Below the pieces are notes generated by a model. The model was given only the letters and a program-made list of their open reading frames with translations. It was not told the origin of the DNA and ran no database searches. Position numbers and translations under genes: made by a program. Of a stretch of DNA of 64,000 nucleotides, positions 25,661 through 38,345 are shown in pieces (position 1 is the first letter of the stretch; each line of letters starts with the position of its first letter). The DNA is from Erodium maritimum (Eukaryota; Streptophyta; Magnoliopsida; Geraniales; Geraniaceae), in NCBI GenBank assembly GCA_963921825.1, contig OY997588.1, positions 156,551,618 to 156,615,617 of the forward strand. The letters run 5' to 3'.

Positions 25661-25951
25661 AGGGCATCACAGTGGCGGAATGGGAGTTGGCGGGAGACGC
25701 AGGCGGGGAGTAATAGCCGGCGAGAAGCAGGCTGGGAGCTGACGGGGAAGATTGGATGAGAGCTCCGCGATTCTTCTCACCGTCGGATGGGAACAAAAAT
25801 GTGAACAAAAAATATTACCATAAGCACTTTAACCACTTAGCATTGTAGGGTACTGTCTGGAAGAGCTAACTATAAACCAACAAAAAATAATTTTTTATTC
25901 TCTCCGTCAGCCCCTACCGCCAGCAACCGACTGTAGCGCTGGAGATGCCTA
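25661..25951. mobile_element. MITE upstream of the AHL gene
   Basis: The left end AGGGCATCACAGTGGCGG and the inverse of the right end AGGCATCTCCAGCGCTACAG are similar, and a GC-rich part follows as in other GGGCATC-type plant MITEs. The target duplication is not clear. Confidence 0.5.
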
Positions 25952-28900
25952 TGATGGCAAAACACAAATTATTTTTAATTAATTTCTCGCATATGTTATT
26001 ACAGTGGAGGGTCGGATTTGACTAATCAGATCTAAGGTGGATTCAATTCTATTACATAGTAGGGGTCAGATTCGATGAGTTGATTATGAACAAAATCAAT
26101 GTGAGGAGATTTATAGATTGAAGAGAGAAAACATCAAACCAAAATCTAACAACAAAATATAACACAAGAACGAGATCACCCATGAAACTTAAGACCAGGG
26201 TCTGCCAATGAAGCCCAAAAACTAACACTCCGAGAAACCATGCGCCACCGCTACACGAGAAGGCACCTTTGGACGTCAACAAACAACACCTCAGCATACA
26301 CCCCAGATGAGCGAAACCAACGAACCCGGACCACAACCAAGCACCTAAACATCTACTATTGGCGACAGTTGCATGATTTCATTCTTTCAAAAATCTAAAC
26401 TTTTACCTTTCACATTCAACTCTTGTTTTTGCAATTTGTAGCCCTGTTGTATACATATTTAGTAATATACAAGTCCTAAACAAAATATCCTTATTAACAG
26501 ATTTGCAAAAAAAAAACTATTTAGAAAATCAAAATATCACAATTAATAGATTTGTATAAGAAAAACTGTAAAAAAAAAAAAAAGAACGTTGTTTACGAAC
26601 AAAAAATAGTTCATCGATAATATTTTCACCGGATCTTTTTTTAATAATTATCATTTTGAAAAATAAGATCTTAAACACACCACATCCCTATTTGTTGTCA
26701 TTGAAATGAATTAAGGTGCATGAATCTATGTAGAAAGAGATGGGAATGGGAGGAACAAAGAGGGGCCCAAAGGTTGGATCCAGTAGCCGACCGAGAGGAT
26801 TAGAAGTGACAAGTTTGAACTTCTACTTTTGGGCTATGGGGGATGCATACTTTACCTCAAGCTTTGACACCTTGGGTTTTGTCATGTCCCTTCCCTTTTC
26901 TTCTAAGATATGGAGCCTCTATTGTTGAAGATGTTCCCTTTCTTTTCTTTTTTTTCCCCTTTGTTTGGTGAAGGATTTGACATGGGTGTGATTTGTGTTT
27001 AGGGCTTGGGGGAGTTGGTTGGCATGCAATATTCAATTTTAGTTGAAGAAAATCTTGGAACGGATCAACGGGGTCTGGTGAGAGGTTAAATTTCACATCG
27101 TAATAGAACGTGTAGGAGAAAAATTGCTCGGGTTTTGTCGGAAAAATTCAACGATTGTGTCGGGTTTGATAGGTAAATTGTGTACTAGAAATCAAAGGAT
27201 TGGCAGAGCAAGACAGGTCGAGCTTGAAATGTGCATATGGGTTTGAAGAAGAATATGCAAAAAAGGAAGTTGGTATATCGAATCTATGGTTGGTTTGGAT
27301 AGTTTGGTTACCATATGAAAACTTTGGACTGTAATAGAACGTTTGGATGGAAGTTTAGGCGTTGTGTCGTCATTTTGTTATTTGTGCTTGTTTTCGAATA
27401 AGGGATATCAAACCCGAGATTTGAGAGCAATCATCACACAGGTCGTGTTAGGGTTTCCGAAAACGGTCGGTGGATGCAACAAACCTGTTTTATGGGCAAG
27501 GTCCAAATTTTGTTAATGAAATTTTCTTTCAGAAAAAAATATATGGCCGGTCTTTTACCTCTTGGGTAGAGGATGGGTATATTCCGCTTTGTCTATTTGA
27601 GGTCAAATGATTCATCTTGCTCGGTTTCTTGTAACATTGCTCACTAATTCAGAGTGCTGAGTTTTTGACTAGTTCATTGATATGTTTTGAACAGTTCAAT
27701 TGTTTTTTTTGTTTTTTTAATTCTATTTTGATATGTTAGACATTTGTTGAATTATGTTCTTAGTTTACAGTCTATTCGAAAAACGCGTTATATTTTTTAA
27801 AAAAGAAGAAAAGGGTTTCCATGGAAAACTTTGACAATGAGAGAATTCCATTTCCTCCTCTCATGTTTGGATAAAGCATGTTGCCCTAAAAATAGGATTG
27901 TCATGGGAGAGAAGCATAATTGGACCAAATTAGGGTTCATAAGAGTATGTGGTGGGGGTGTGCCCAATCTCAAAATCATTTTTGCTTAGCCAACACAACA
28001 CAACACAACTCATTTTTCATTTATGTAAAAGCCATAAAAGGGTTGATGTACTTTTCCCTAATTTTAAGCCAATCAAAGTGTACAAAGTAGACTTCAAAGT
28101 GGACCCTTTACCAAGCCCAGAGGAGTATTCATTATTATGTGCAATGAGTAAGGATACAGTATGTCAGTGGGGTCTCTATTAAATAATTGCTTGTTTTATT
28201 TTTATTTTTATAATGTATGTACTATATTTATGTATTTTAAAACTGGTCCATGTGTGGTATTTGAAATAAAATAAGTATAAAAATCAGAAGAAAAAAAATG
28301 ATCATTTAACTCATGTGTTTTTGACCCATCAGTCTAGTACTGGTTGATCAAATGCCCACATTTATAGTATAATTAGAGGAACTTAAAAATTGTATCGGAT
28401 CGAAATGGGTCGGTGTCGACTTGAAGACATAGGAATGCAGGACCTGCAACGGTGAATCAGGTTTTGAAGGTGGAAAATGATTGGATCTATTTTTGATTGG
28501 TATTGGGTAACCGGTTAATCGACACGAGTTATGATGTTACACGTGGTTGTTTGAGTGTGTTTACTTCATGTCGTTTGTTGATTAAAAGAGATAGACTGTA
28601 CACATGATATAGTTGTATTATGATTCCAGTCCTCGAGCCATCGGGGAGTTTAGACTGGAAACGTATATGGATTGGTTGCTCCAGTTATAATCGGTAATTT
28701 ATCAATATTGATTGGTTGATCCGGTCGGGTTTTGAACCAAAATTCGGCTTTAATGTCCATTTTTGTAGCTATGAGGATTCCGGTCCAAAAAGAAGTTTGA
28801 ACCGAAATTGTGTCGAGATGGATGCCATCCGTCCTCTCCGGTTTGATCACGTAAGCTTTCGTAAAACACATAATTCACGACAATTTTTTTACAATTATCC

Positions 28901-29221
28901 TTGATGAAGATTTGTAATAATTCGGTGCTTGGAAGTCAAACTTTGTAATAAGTTCGATATTAAAGATGAATCTTAGATGATAAAAAGAAAATCCAACTCC
29001 GGAATAAAGAATAGTACTTTTGTACCAAAAGAAAGAGTATAAAACCACGCTCATGTCGTCAAATCTCCAATTGCATGCAACGACATGGACATTCTATTAT
29101 ACCACACACTTAAAATACCACCATATTTTTGTTTGTTATCATCTATACATATTTTTGTTCAGGGTATAATACAAAAAAGTAAATCTGAAATATAAATTAA
29201 GAATTCAATCTCGGATATTAG
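25952..29221. other. Long intergenic stretch without a recognised gene
   Basis: I see AT-rich DNA with scattered open frames below 100 codons and no domain, RNA gene or clear transposon pair. Some stretches (27060-27480, 28380-28900) look like old repeats by their CGG/TCGG word use, but I cannot classify them. Confidence 0.45.
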
Positions 29222-30228
29222 ATCAAGACCGTCCACAATGGATTCCATTCCACACGTCGATTTAGCGACGAAATAGATGGGGCGGAGCGAGGGTTTGGGG
29301 TTCTTGCCATGGCGGCGAGGGAACGTGCCCCCCACATGCTTGGGGGAGAGGGGAGGCGGCCAGCTGTGGGGGAGAGCCCTGAGGGACGTGAAGGGATCGG
29401 TGGAAGAGGCGCCGAGGACATGGAGTCGGTTGTCGAGGAGGGAACCCCGTAGGGTTTCGCAGGAAGCATTGGGCCTTCAACATGGGCTTGTGGACCGAGG
29501 GACGTTGGGGGTTGCAAGGCGGGTCGGGGGAGGTGGTCAAAGAGTTGGAGACGGCCCACGGGCCTAGGCAAATTCGGATCAGGATTCCTGGGCCTGGCGC
29601 GGGGTGGATCAGGACTACCAAACCGAGATGGGTCGGACCTTGGCAGGGTCGAGTCAAGACTCCCGGGCCCGGGGCGGATCTGATCAGGGCACTAGGGCCG
29701 GGTTGGGTCAGTACCGAGCCAAGCCTCTTTTTCGGCCAGATGGAGCGTCATATGCAACGGCGGGGGGCAATAAGCACTCTCGCCTCAAGGAATGAGTGCG
29801 AGATGGTCCAGGGGGGCAGTCGGTTATACCGTCCCCCTGGATGTAGGATGGTAGTGGTACCATCAAGAACCTACTCAAGGTTCCCCTAATAGCTCAGGGG
29901 TCAGCAATACCATGCTTTGGAGCTCTACCTCTATCATTCAAAAGAGGACGACGCACGCTGACAACCTAGAGGATACTCATTCCACCACTATGAGAAGCTA
30001 CAACGGACCTGCTCGATCGTTGAAAACCCATTTAGAGTCGCTGCATCGGTGATCTTTGGACGCTGTCGCAGTACTACCCTTCGAACACCATTGGATTCTA
30101 TAAGAGCACGTTACTCTCCATTCAGTTTTATATTATTGTCGTATTTTCAATTTCCTTACTGATATGTTTGTCTCTTGTAAATATTTCACAATTATAATAT
30201 TTCTCGTATTTACTATAAAAAAAAAGCT
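29222..30228 (+). mobile_element. LINE-like retroelement remnant, second copy
   Basis: The segment 29758-30228 is related to the 3' part of 20640-21119, with the same order of words (CTCGCCTC, AATGAGT, CCGTCCC, TGGATGTA, AGAGGACG). It ends in an A-run at about 30220. The 5' half is GC-rich with open frames on both strands but no known domain. The 5' limit is uncertain. Confidence 0.5.
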
Positions 30229-30462
30229 GTATTTATTTTTTATTAGTTATAGTCTTTCTATATATTTATTTTGAAATACATAATCTTTTTATTTGACGGT
30301 AGTAAAAAAATGGTCTTGAGTTTGTTTTTTCCTTGCATTTTATTTGTTTTTGCTTAGACCTATCCAACAATAAAAAAAAATATAGTTATTTAAGTTTAAT
30401 CACTTTGAGACTACGAGAGAGTTACTGGTAGAAATTCATGAGAACGGATATATAAAAAAACA

Positions 30463-30610
30463 CTAAAGCCCAGTTTGAGATTAAAACAGGCCCATCCAAC
30501 TACGAGCCCCAAAGATGGCCCATACAGCATGAGCAACTAAAGCCCAGTTTGAGATCGAAACAGGCCCATCCAATTACGTGCCCCAAAGATGGCCCATACA
30601 GCATGCGCAC
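30463..30610. repeat. 74-bp tandem duplication
   Basis: Two adjacent copies (30463-30536 and 30537-30610) begin CTAAAGCCCAGTTTGAGAT and differ at a few bases. No function is apparent. Confidence 0.9.
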
Positions 30611-30833
30611 CTCCTCCGTTTGAAGGCTATCATGCGCCGAGGATAGATGTGGGATGCATACCAAACGTTCGATAGAATGACTATGAGAAGCATCGTTACA
30701 AGACCTAAGAGAAACTCCAGTAGGGTGTGGTTTGATCGTCACATAACACTCGACGCAGACCCGACCACCAGTTAAGTGGTGAGCAGTACTTGGTGTAGTA
30801 CTCATGGCCGCTCATCCCTAATTTATCTTATAA

Positions 30834-31130
30834 GAGCATCTTCAATGATCGACGCAGAAGGTGTTAATTTATCTTATAAGAGCATCTTCAATGGTCGACG
30901 CAGAAGGTGTTACAGTAAGGGATTGAAGAGATAGAAATTAAAGAAAAAAGTGCTTGTTGGCACTAGAGATTTTAAAGAAAGATACTACATTTACTCTTGT
31001 TACTATTTTTGCTGCAATATCTCTCGAGCCCATCACTGCATGAGCTAGTGATAACATAGTTGGTAGGATCTTAGGAGACCAAAATTGATTCCTACAACGC
31101 CTCTATTACAATAACCCATTGGAGGTGCTC
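30834..31130. mobile_element. Harbinger-like MITE with a duplicated left end
   Basis: The left end GAGCATCTTCAATG occurs twice, at 30834 and 30880, because a 46-bp segment (30819-30864, repeated 30865-30910) is tandemly duplicated. The right end is the inverse of GAGCACCTCCAATGG. It is non-coding. Confidence 0.7.
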
Positions 31131-31314
31131 AAAATGCAACCATTCTCAAACATTTAAAACACTTTCTCAACCACATCTTCTCTGAATCTTCTTATTTCCT
31201 CGGTACATATAATCCAACGACACCAACAGCCTCGATGAGCATAGTGTACGATTGGGTGAATTGTGCGCATGATGAAGATCGCCTGGACGATTCATTCGGT
31301 TAACAATGTACAAC

Positions 31315-31480
31315 CAGTGTTCTAAAAATCCCGATAGGCGCCGCCTTGGTTCCATTTTCTTGTTGACCAACCCGATTAGTTTTCTTAATTCCCGACTAAT
31401 CTCTGTTTAGTCATCGATTAGTCTCCAAAAGACACTAACCCTCTGACTAACTAACGCCTAACAATTTTTAAAACCTTACA
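31315..31480. mobile_element. Small hAT-like MITE
   Basis: The left GTTCTAAAAATCCCGATAGGC and the right GCCTAACAATTTTTAAAACC are inverted relatives. The flanks TGTACAAC and CATACAAC are similar eight-base words. It contains repeated GACTAAT words. Confidence 0.5.
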
Positions 31481-32599
31481 TACAACTAATGGCCGGAAAT
31501 CAAGTGTCTGATTTTTTAAAGAGAAAAATATATCGATTTATCAACTATATACACCGGCTCATTGTTTCAAAATTCCTACTCACCCAGTTTTTCTAATCCT
31601 CCAATCCAAAATCTCTTTTTCTCCTCATATTCATCCACCCAGAATTAAATGATGTACAATTATACGACCAACCGGTATCGGTACATTGCTGAAACAACAA
31701 TTTTGGAAGGTGGGTGTTTAGAAACGGTAAAGGTTGAGAAGTACAAGCATACGCGGAAAAAAATAGCGTTCCAACTGAAAAAATTAACGAAACCCACCAT
31801 TCGGAATTTCGGATGGTTTACCGACAGTTCCTAGTCTAATCTCTAATCTAATATGTGTATACATAGATTCGAACTTAGGACCTCACTATGGAGAAGTGAG
31901 CTCCAACCAGCAACAAAACATGGCATCTTCACATTATGTTCAAAACACAGAACTTGCATTTCGACTGTTGAGGAAATAAATAAGACGCTGAGTGAGCGAA
32001 GGATTCATCGCCAAGCTCAGTTCACATGTGAACTGAGCAACGCTCAAATCACCCACGTTCTGGCCATTGGCCACGGGACACATGGCTATTCGTTCAGATT
32101 CGCCTGACTTATTGTCTCCAGTGCCGTGGGAGGTTGAGCGAACCAACCAGCGAATTAAGGTCTAATCGTCTCCTCTCCGACGGGCAAATCCCATTGGAGA
32201 TTGTCTCATCACTTAAGAGAGATGAATACACACCGTCCCTTCCAAAACAATGTTGCTTGAAACCATAAAGATTAATGACTCAACAATGTTCTAGTGCATA
32301 CGACAAGTATTTACAAAACCGTTAAGAAATCAACATTCTAATACTCTGCAACAAGAAACACCAGCAGGTATTACGACGAACAACGAAAAATACAGAACAG
32401 TACCTACAAACCCAATGAGCTCGAGCAGCAGCTTCGAACTCCTCCATCACCTAGAACACCAATCAGCTCCAATGCTCATCAGACCGACCTGCAACAACAA
32501 CAATCCCGATTCACAGCAAAACTAGACCCCGATTCGATCAAACCCGTCTCCTAAAGTCCTCAAATTGCACGATTTTATCAATGCATAGATCATTGCTGA
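31481..32599. other. Intergenic and 3' region of the J-domain gene
   Basis: No gene is recognised. A 24-base perfect palindrome lies at 32015-32038. The part next to 32599 is the 3' UTR side of the minus-strand J-domain gene. Confidence 0.45.
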
Positions 32600-33586
32600 T
32601 TAAGCATTCAACGGGTACTTCCTGGGCCTCCCCCTCTTCCTCTGCCCTCCCTGGACCGGAGTGGTGCCAACCGGAACCACCACCGGGATTTCCCTCACCG
32701 GAGCAGCATTGGCCGGAGCATAATTGGCTGTGGCAACATTGGCCGGAGCAGCATTGGCGGTGGCAGCATTGACGGGGGACTCCTGTGGCCCGTTGGGGAA
32801 CATCGGAGGCATCCAATTCGGAAACCCTCCGGCCGGAGCAGCAGCCTTCCCGTCAGAATCGCCCACCACGTACCCGATCGGAAAAGTAGCCCAACAGCAA
32901 AAGTAAGCCTCCTGTCCCGGCACCTGCGGCGGCAGAGCCGGTACCACCGCCGCGTGAAACGACCTCTCGCAGTTCTGGCACCTCAAGCAACAGTCCTCGT
33001 AAACCCTAGGGTACTCAAACAGATTGTAGCAGTACGGACACGCCGTCCAGAAGCTCGACATCCGAGACTCGCTGTTCGTCCTGGCGCCGGGACCGGGCTT
33101 CCTGGCGGCGGCCTCCTGATTCTGGTGGTGGCTCCGCCTCACCGGGAGCTTGGGGCCGCCCAAATCGACCTTGGAGAAGAAATTGACCTCGCCGCCGTCG
33201 TAAAGGGGCTTTCTGGAGGAATCGGAGAGCACGGCCCAGGCGTCGGCGACGAGCTTGAAGGCGTGGTCGGCGAAGGGGAAGCTGTTCTTGTCCGGGTGGA
33301 GGAGGAGAGCGAGCTTCCGGTACTGCTTTTTGATGAGATCGGGGTCTTCGGATCGGCGGTCGATCTGGAGGATCGAGTACCAGTCGTGCTTGTTGTTGAC
33401 GCTCTTGTCGGCGGCGAGGAGGACGTCGATGATGGCGAGGATCTGGTCGGAGCCGTCGAGGAGCGGCTCGGCCTCTTGCGCGAGGACGGCGAAGTCTCGG
33501 GAGCCGTGGAGATCGCGGCCGTGGAGGAGCTTCTGGGCGATTCCGAGTAGCCGCTCTGCCTCGACCCTGTTGGGGTTCACCTCCAT
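32600..33586 (-). CDS. J-domain (DnaJ/HSP40-like) protein with zinc ribbon and C-terminal AT-hook
   Basis: The J-domain stimulates the ATPase of HSP70 chaperones. This protein belongs to the plant family whose long members carry DUF3444. It is a single exon of 328 codons. An N-terminal helical region (1-66) precedes the J-domain at about 68-130, with the HPD motif at 97-99 (LLHPDKN). A CPYC (183-186) ... CxxC (203-206) ribbon-like motif sits in FWTACPYCYNLFEYPRVYED. An Ala/Asn/Pro repeat (about 273-296, APAN units) follows, and the end is QRKRGRPRKYPLNA with an AT-hook-like GRPRK (319-323). The DUF3444 region of longer relatives is absent, so it is the short form. The AT-hook suggests nuclear location; that part is inference. 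Confidence 0.92.
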   Translation of the reverse strand: MEVNPNRVEAERLLGIAQKLLHGRDLHGSRDFAVLAQEAEPLLDGSDQILAIIDVLLAADKSVNNKHDWYSILQIDRRSEDPDLIKKQYRKLALLLHPDKNSFPFADHAFKLVADAWAVLSDSSRKPLYDGGEVNFFSKVDLGGPKLPVRRSHHQNQEAAARKPGPGARTNSESRMSSFWTACPYCYNLFEYPRVYEDCCLRCQNCERSFHAAVVPALPPQVPGQEAYFCCWATFPIGYVVGDSDGKAAAPAGGFPNWMPPMFPNGPQESPVNAATANAAPANVATANYAPANAAPVREIPVVVPVGTTPVQGGQRKRGRPRKYPLNA

Positions 33587-33877
33587 TTTCGCGGATTTTG
33601 GGTTTCTGTTTGGCTGCCGAGAAATTTTGTGGAGCTGCTTTCTCTCTCGGTTGAGTTTAGAGTGTGCTAGTGACCAGCTGTGAAGAGGAAGGGGGAGAAA
33701 AACTTTATTCGCTTGTCTTTGGTGCTAATTTAGTTAATCTTAGGTTTCAAATTTTAATATTCATCATTGATCACAAATGTTTTTTTTAACTGTGTGACAT
33801 CTATCTAACTTATATTAACGATATAAATTTTAATTATTTTTCAAGTAATGTATGTTTCAATCTATGTTGTTGTTTTT
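33587..33877 (-). promoter_or_regulatory. 5' UTR and promoter region of the J-domain gene
   Basis: A CT-rich leader on the minus strand lies directly upstream of the ATG at 33586. The promoter is short because a tandem duplication begins at 33878. Confidence 0.4.
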
Positions 33878-34755
33878 GCGAAGAAAAAAACAGGTCTATA
33901 TGTTATTTAGCTGGAAGAAACTGTTTTGTCGTCTTGATTCGAAAGATCGGTCGGATCAAGACGGTTGTCTGATTTATGTTCGATTTGATGTAGTCAGACG
34001 GTTGGAATCCTATATCTGAAGCTCATTGTTGTGAGGAGAATGATGTGTGTGAGAAGGAAGGCGTATTGTGCTTAAGAGTCGGATTTCACTCGAGAAGTTA
34101 AAGAAGGCGTCGACCGTTAGAGAAAACCCTAGAATTTCAATGTCCGGTGAGAGGGTGTTCATCTGCTTTGTCGTCGGAGTAGGATTGAGAAGGAAAGATT
34201 ATGATTGGGAAAAATTGAGAATAAATGGGCTTGTGGATTGGACTCGAAATAAAATAGAAAAAATGACAAAAAATGGGCCAAAATAAAATGGACGAAGAGG
34301 CCCAAATTTTAATTATTTGCGAAGAAAAAAACAAGTAAATATGTTGTCTAGCGGGAAGAAACGGTTTTGTCGTCCTCATTCAGAAGATCAGTCGGATCAA
34401 GGCGGCTGTTCGATTTGATGTGGTCAGACGATCGATGGACGATCGAAATCCTATATCTGAAGCCCAATGTTGTGAGGAGAATGGCGTGTGTGAGAAGGAA
34501 GACGTCTTGTGCTCGAGAGTCGGATTTTACTCAAGAGGTTGAAGAAGGCGACGACCGTTGGAAAAACCTTGGGATGCGGTGTCCGGTGAGAGGGTGTTGT
34601 GTTCATCTGCTTTGCCGTCGGACTAGGATTGAGAAGCAAAAGAGTGTGGTTGGGAAAATTTGAGAATAAATGGGCTTGTGGATTGGGCTCGAAATAAATA
34701 TAAAAAAAACTATAAAAAGTGGGCCAAACTAAAATGGATGAAGAGGCCCAATTTA
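33878..34755. repeat. Tandem duplication with a 441-bp unit
   Basis: Copy 1 (33878-34318) and copy 2 (34319 to about 34755) both begin GCGAAGAAAAAAACA and share TCCTATATCTGAAGC, GTGTGAGAAGGAAG and AATGGGCTTGTGGATTGG in order. They differ by point changes and small indels. The short open frames do not stay intact in both copies, so it is probably non-coding. Confidence 0.92.
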
Positions 34756-35724
34756 GATTTGAAAAGCCTATCCAATATCCCTTTTTAGTTTTACCCGCAC
34801 GGTCTCACCTCACATAATAACTAGTCATGTACATTAGATATAGTCTTTGATAAATTATAGTATAATCTATATTTTTACATTGTATAATTTATACTTTCAT
34901 TATATATAATATATTTGTAAAAAAAAACAAATTTAGATTCTTACCATTCTCTCTCGCATCATGTTGAGCATCTCTTCTTATCATCCTATCTTTATCATCA
35001 TCGTCGTTCTTTAATGTGCAGTTCTCTACAACAACACATCCTTGTCCCTCTTCAGATGTCTCGCCTTCATTAAACACCCGACTTAGGAGGAAGCCGAAGC
35101 AAACCCTAGTCGATCCTCCTCCTTCGCTTCCTTCATCGCTACCAATCCTTAGTGTGCCACCATCATCATTAACCACGACGATTGTGCCGTTCTCTCAGGG
35201 GTTCACCATGACGAGGCCGTCTGGTGAAAATTCAAGTTGTAACTTCGGATGTAAGTCACCCACCACTGGTCGTTCAGCCTCCTCCCATGGACGGTCTTGA
35301 GGTTCTGCCTCCTCTGCGTCGGGACCCCATTCATGGGAAGGCGCCCGTCGGCGACGGTTGGAGGACAGAGATTGAGGCGCTGCATGCAGGACTCTCACTC
35401 CTTAATGTCGATCGGATCCCTGTGATCCCATCGTTGCTAACAACTTCTGCAATTTTGGGTCGTCGTCGAGGGAGGTAGTTGCCGCCGGAGGAAACCCTAG
35501 CTCCTAAGGTTCCGGTGTCATTGAGTTTACTCGCGTCCACCATGGTCAACATACATTACTGCCTCTCTTCTTGTTCTATCTCTCAAGAAGGAGGTGAAGG
35601 TCCTGGTTCTGTATTCACCGGTAGACCCGTCGGTGTTGGGTGAATCGCTCCATTCGATTCCTGTTCCAACTCGAATAACCTAAATTTGGAATCGCATATT
35701 TTTCTCTACAACAATGTTCGCTTT
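34756..35724. other. Intergenic with unrecognised open frames
   Basis: A 94-codon frame at 35016-35300 is Pro/Ser-rich with no known domain. The stretch looks like a degraded retroelement by base composition, but there is no proof. Confidence 0.35.
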
Positions 35725-36356
35725 CAGGGACGGAACCAAAGCGGTATAGGGTGTCCCACGGAACACCCTAAATAAAATGAAAGTTGGCCTAGTGGGTAGA
35801 GTTGCTTCTTTATTTCCTTGTATCCTGTGTTCGATTCTCATGTGGAACACCCTCATATTTTTGACTGGACTCTCTTGGGCCTAGTAATTTATTGGGCCTT
35901 TATTTCTCATCCCTCGTGTTCATTCTCCTGCATATATTTTAGCTTATTTATTTTCTTGCTTGAGCTTTCACTTTTAACTAACCTTTGCTTCATTTTTCTT
36001 ACTAAAATAGTAACATGAACATTCTTATTTTGAATAAGAATTAATACCTCAAAATTTTATACATATAGTAATAAGATACATTATTAAAATTAAATTAATA
36101 ACTAAACTTTAAACACTATTTTATGAATATATTAAAAAATCATCATGTTTCAACCATAAATACTGTTGATTAAATATCAAAACATTAAAAAAATTCACAT
36201 GTTGTAGATTTTTATCCGACCGTTGATTAAGCTATACTTGAGTAGTCAAATGTAAAGTAGAGTAGTTAAATGGTAGTCATATACAAAAAAATTATTTATA
36301 AGTATTAGCAATGAAGTAATTTTTATTCGTTGTCAAAATTTTGTTGTCTACTATAT

Positions 36357-36563
36357 ATTATAAACAATAGGAAGAACGCACCATCTTGAGCGGTTCTCGA
36401 TAATACTGAATTTCTATTTCTTAATTGTTTTAAAAAGGTGGTCTGTGGCATTGGCGATTTATCATGGAGTTCGGGGAAAGAGACCTTTCAAGAGACCTAT
36501 CTTTGTACTAACTCTTTTTCTTTGGATTAATAATACAAGTAGTACTTTCCGCTAGAAAAAAAA
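36357..36563 (+). mobile_element. Short retroposon fragment inside the hAT element
   Basis: The segment ends in ACTTTCCGCTAGAAAAAAAA, the tail type seen at several other sites in the window. The word ACTATAT lies on both sides (36350-36356 and just after the A-run). This is a weak call because the target duplication is only seven bases. Confidence 0.4.
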
Positions 36564-36815
36564 ACTATATGAATGATTAGGTGTTGATATTTTTTTTATT
36601 TAATTCAATACTTTTTCATAAGAAATTTTGTTTCTTCTTTCAATTTTTTTTTATCCGGTTCGATAGGAGAAGAAAATAACTATGTTTGAAGTGGAGAACG
36701 AGCATAGAGAGTCATATACACCGGGTGATATGAAAACCAATTTATATGACAACAATTAGAAAAATATTTTATTTTCATAGTTAACGTTATGTAAAAATAT
36801 ATCAATCATGAGGAC

Positions 36816-37620
36816 CAGGGCCGGCTAAACAAGTTACGGGGCCTTAAGCGAAGTTTTGGACGAGGATTTTGTTTCTTTTAAAATGAGACGATATTTCTAT
36901 AATTTGTTAATTGATAAAGATACATTTACATGCAATATATGATAAAAAAAAATTCCTTCAACAAAATTACCAACCCTTCCTTTACTGATTTTCTTTTGAA
37001 AATTTGATGTTATTCTATTGATGTTTCAATTTTTCACTTTTAATTTATTTTGTGCAACTATTTAAAGTTTAAACTATCTAATTGAAAATGATAAACAATA
37101 ATGGTATACTTTAAGGGCTTCTGTTATAAAAAATATATATTATAATTTAAATTTTATTTTTATTAATATGTGGGATCACTGGTTAATAGGATTTTATATT
37201 AGATGTAAATGGACTTGGGATACGTAAATGGGTCTTATTAATTTATAAACATATTTTTAAAATATTTCCTTATATTAACAATTATTGGTACTAAAAGTTA
37301 ATATTGAGGCCTCCTAACATTGGGTTAAGTTAGACACATGTGCCAAGTAGTTAATTTTTATACAAAATTTTGTATTAATATATATTTAGAGACCTAATTT
37401 TATTTAAGGTCTTATTTTTTATATCAAAATTAGATCCAATAATTATTTCAATAGGTAGTAATTTATTTAAAGGGCTTAATTTGATTTGTGGCCTTATTTT
37501 TTTATATCAAAATTAGATCCCATAATTATTTATACAGGTAATAATTTAGTTTAGGGCCCTAATTTAGTAGTGGGGGCCTTAAGCAATGGTTTAAGTGGCT
37601 TAAAGGAAGAGCCGGCCCTG
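36816..37620. mobile_element. Nested non-autonomous hAT element, 805 bp
   Basis: The ends CAGGGCCGGC and GCCGGCCCTG are perfect inverses, and the eight-base duplication ATGAGGAC is exact on both sides (36808-36815 and 37621-37628). It is AT-rich inside and non-coding. It must have inserted after the surrounding 35725-37764 element. Confidence 0.95.
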
Positions 37621-37850
37621 ATGAGGACATATAAACAAATTATTGAACGAACAATACAAAATAATATAGTTCTCTTAAAAATATAGTTTATATTTGATTT
37701 TTTACTATTAAATTTAACCATTATTGACGGAACACTCTGAATTATAATCCTGATTCCGCTCCTGTTCGCTTTCTTGTACTTGTTATCAAAAATGAAGAAT
37801 CATCGAAAACAATACACGATGTACATGCTCTCTCACCCAAAATGAGAGGC

Positions 37851-38345
37851 AAAATTACAACAATACCATAACTTACTATCTTCGAATTCGACAAAATGGG
37901 GAAATTAAATCTATCGAAGGGACCTATCAAGTCGACGCCATCTTTAATAACCTGTACGGTAAGCCGCAAGTCCACACAAAAAAAAAATCCAAACTTTTCT
38001 TATAATCCAATAAAGAATACATATATTTTATTTACAAAAATATTAAAAAGGAAAGTGATTTTAGCTATAAAGAAAGCGAGGCATACATAACTTTCCTTTT
38101 TATTGTATACAACAACCAATGGGTTCTTCTCCTTAAACAAAACTGCTGAGCCTCCTTTCAGATATTTCCACTTTTAGGTAAAAATAATGATCCATTTTAG
38201 TGTGGGTTTGTTTTGATTTGGTCTCTCGAGAGCAGATCTGAACTGGGCATGATGAATTAGGGTTTGTTCATATATATATATATATATATATACACACACT
38301 TGAGTTCATGGGTTTGTGTTGGATCCTAGGTCGAGCTTCATCCTC
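37851..38345 (+). repeat. Copy 1 of the MADS-gene upstream region
   Basis: This is related to 47455-47915, the promoter and leader of the MADS gene, through matching stretches such as GGAAAGTGATTTTAGCTATA, GCTGAGCCTCCTTTCAGA and AGGTCG/AGCTT. The match stops just before the position of the start codon; no MADS coding sequence follows, and LINE-like DNA begins instead. It is a promoter-only duplicate. Confidence 0.85.

Larger units (their letters stand above)
35725..37764. mobile_element. Non-autonomous hAT element, 2.04 kb, hosting another hAT
   Basis: The ends CAGGGACGGAACCA and the inverse of CAGGAGCGGAATCA are flanked by identical eight-base duplications TTCGCTTT (35717-35724 and 37765-37772). 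No transposase frame remains. It contains a second hAT element at 36816-37620 and a retroposon-like insert ending in an A-run near 36563. Confidence 0.9.
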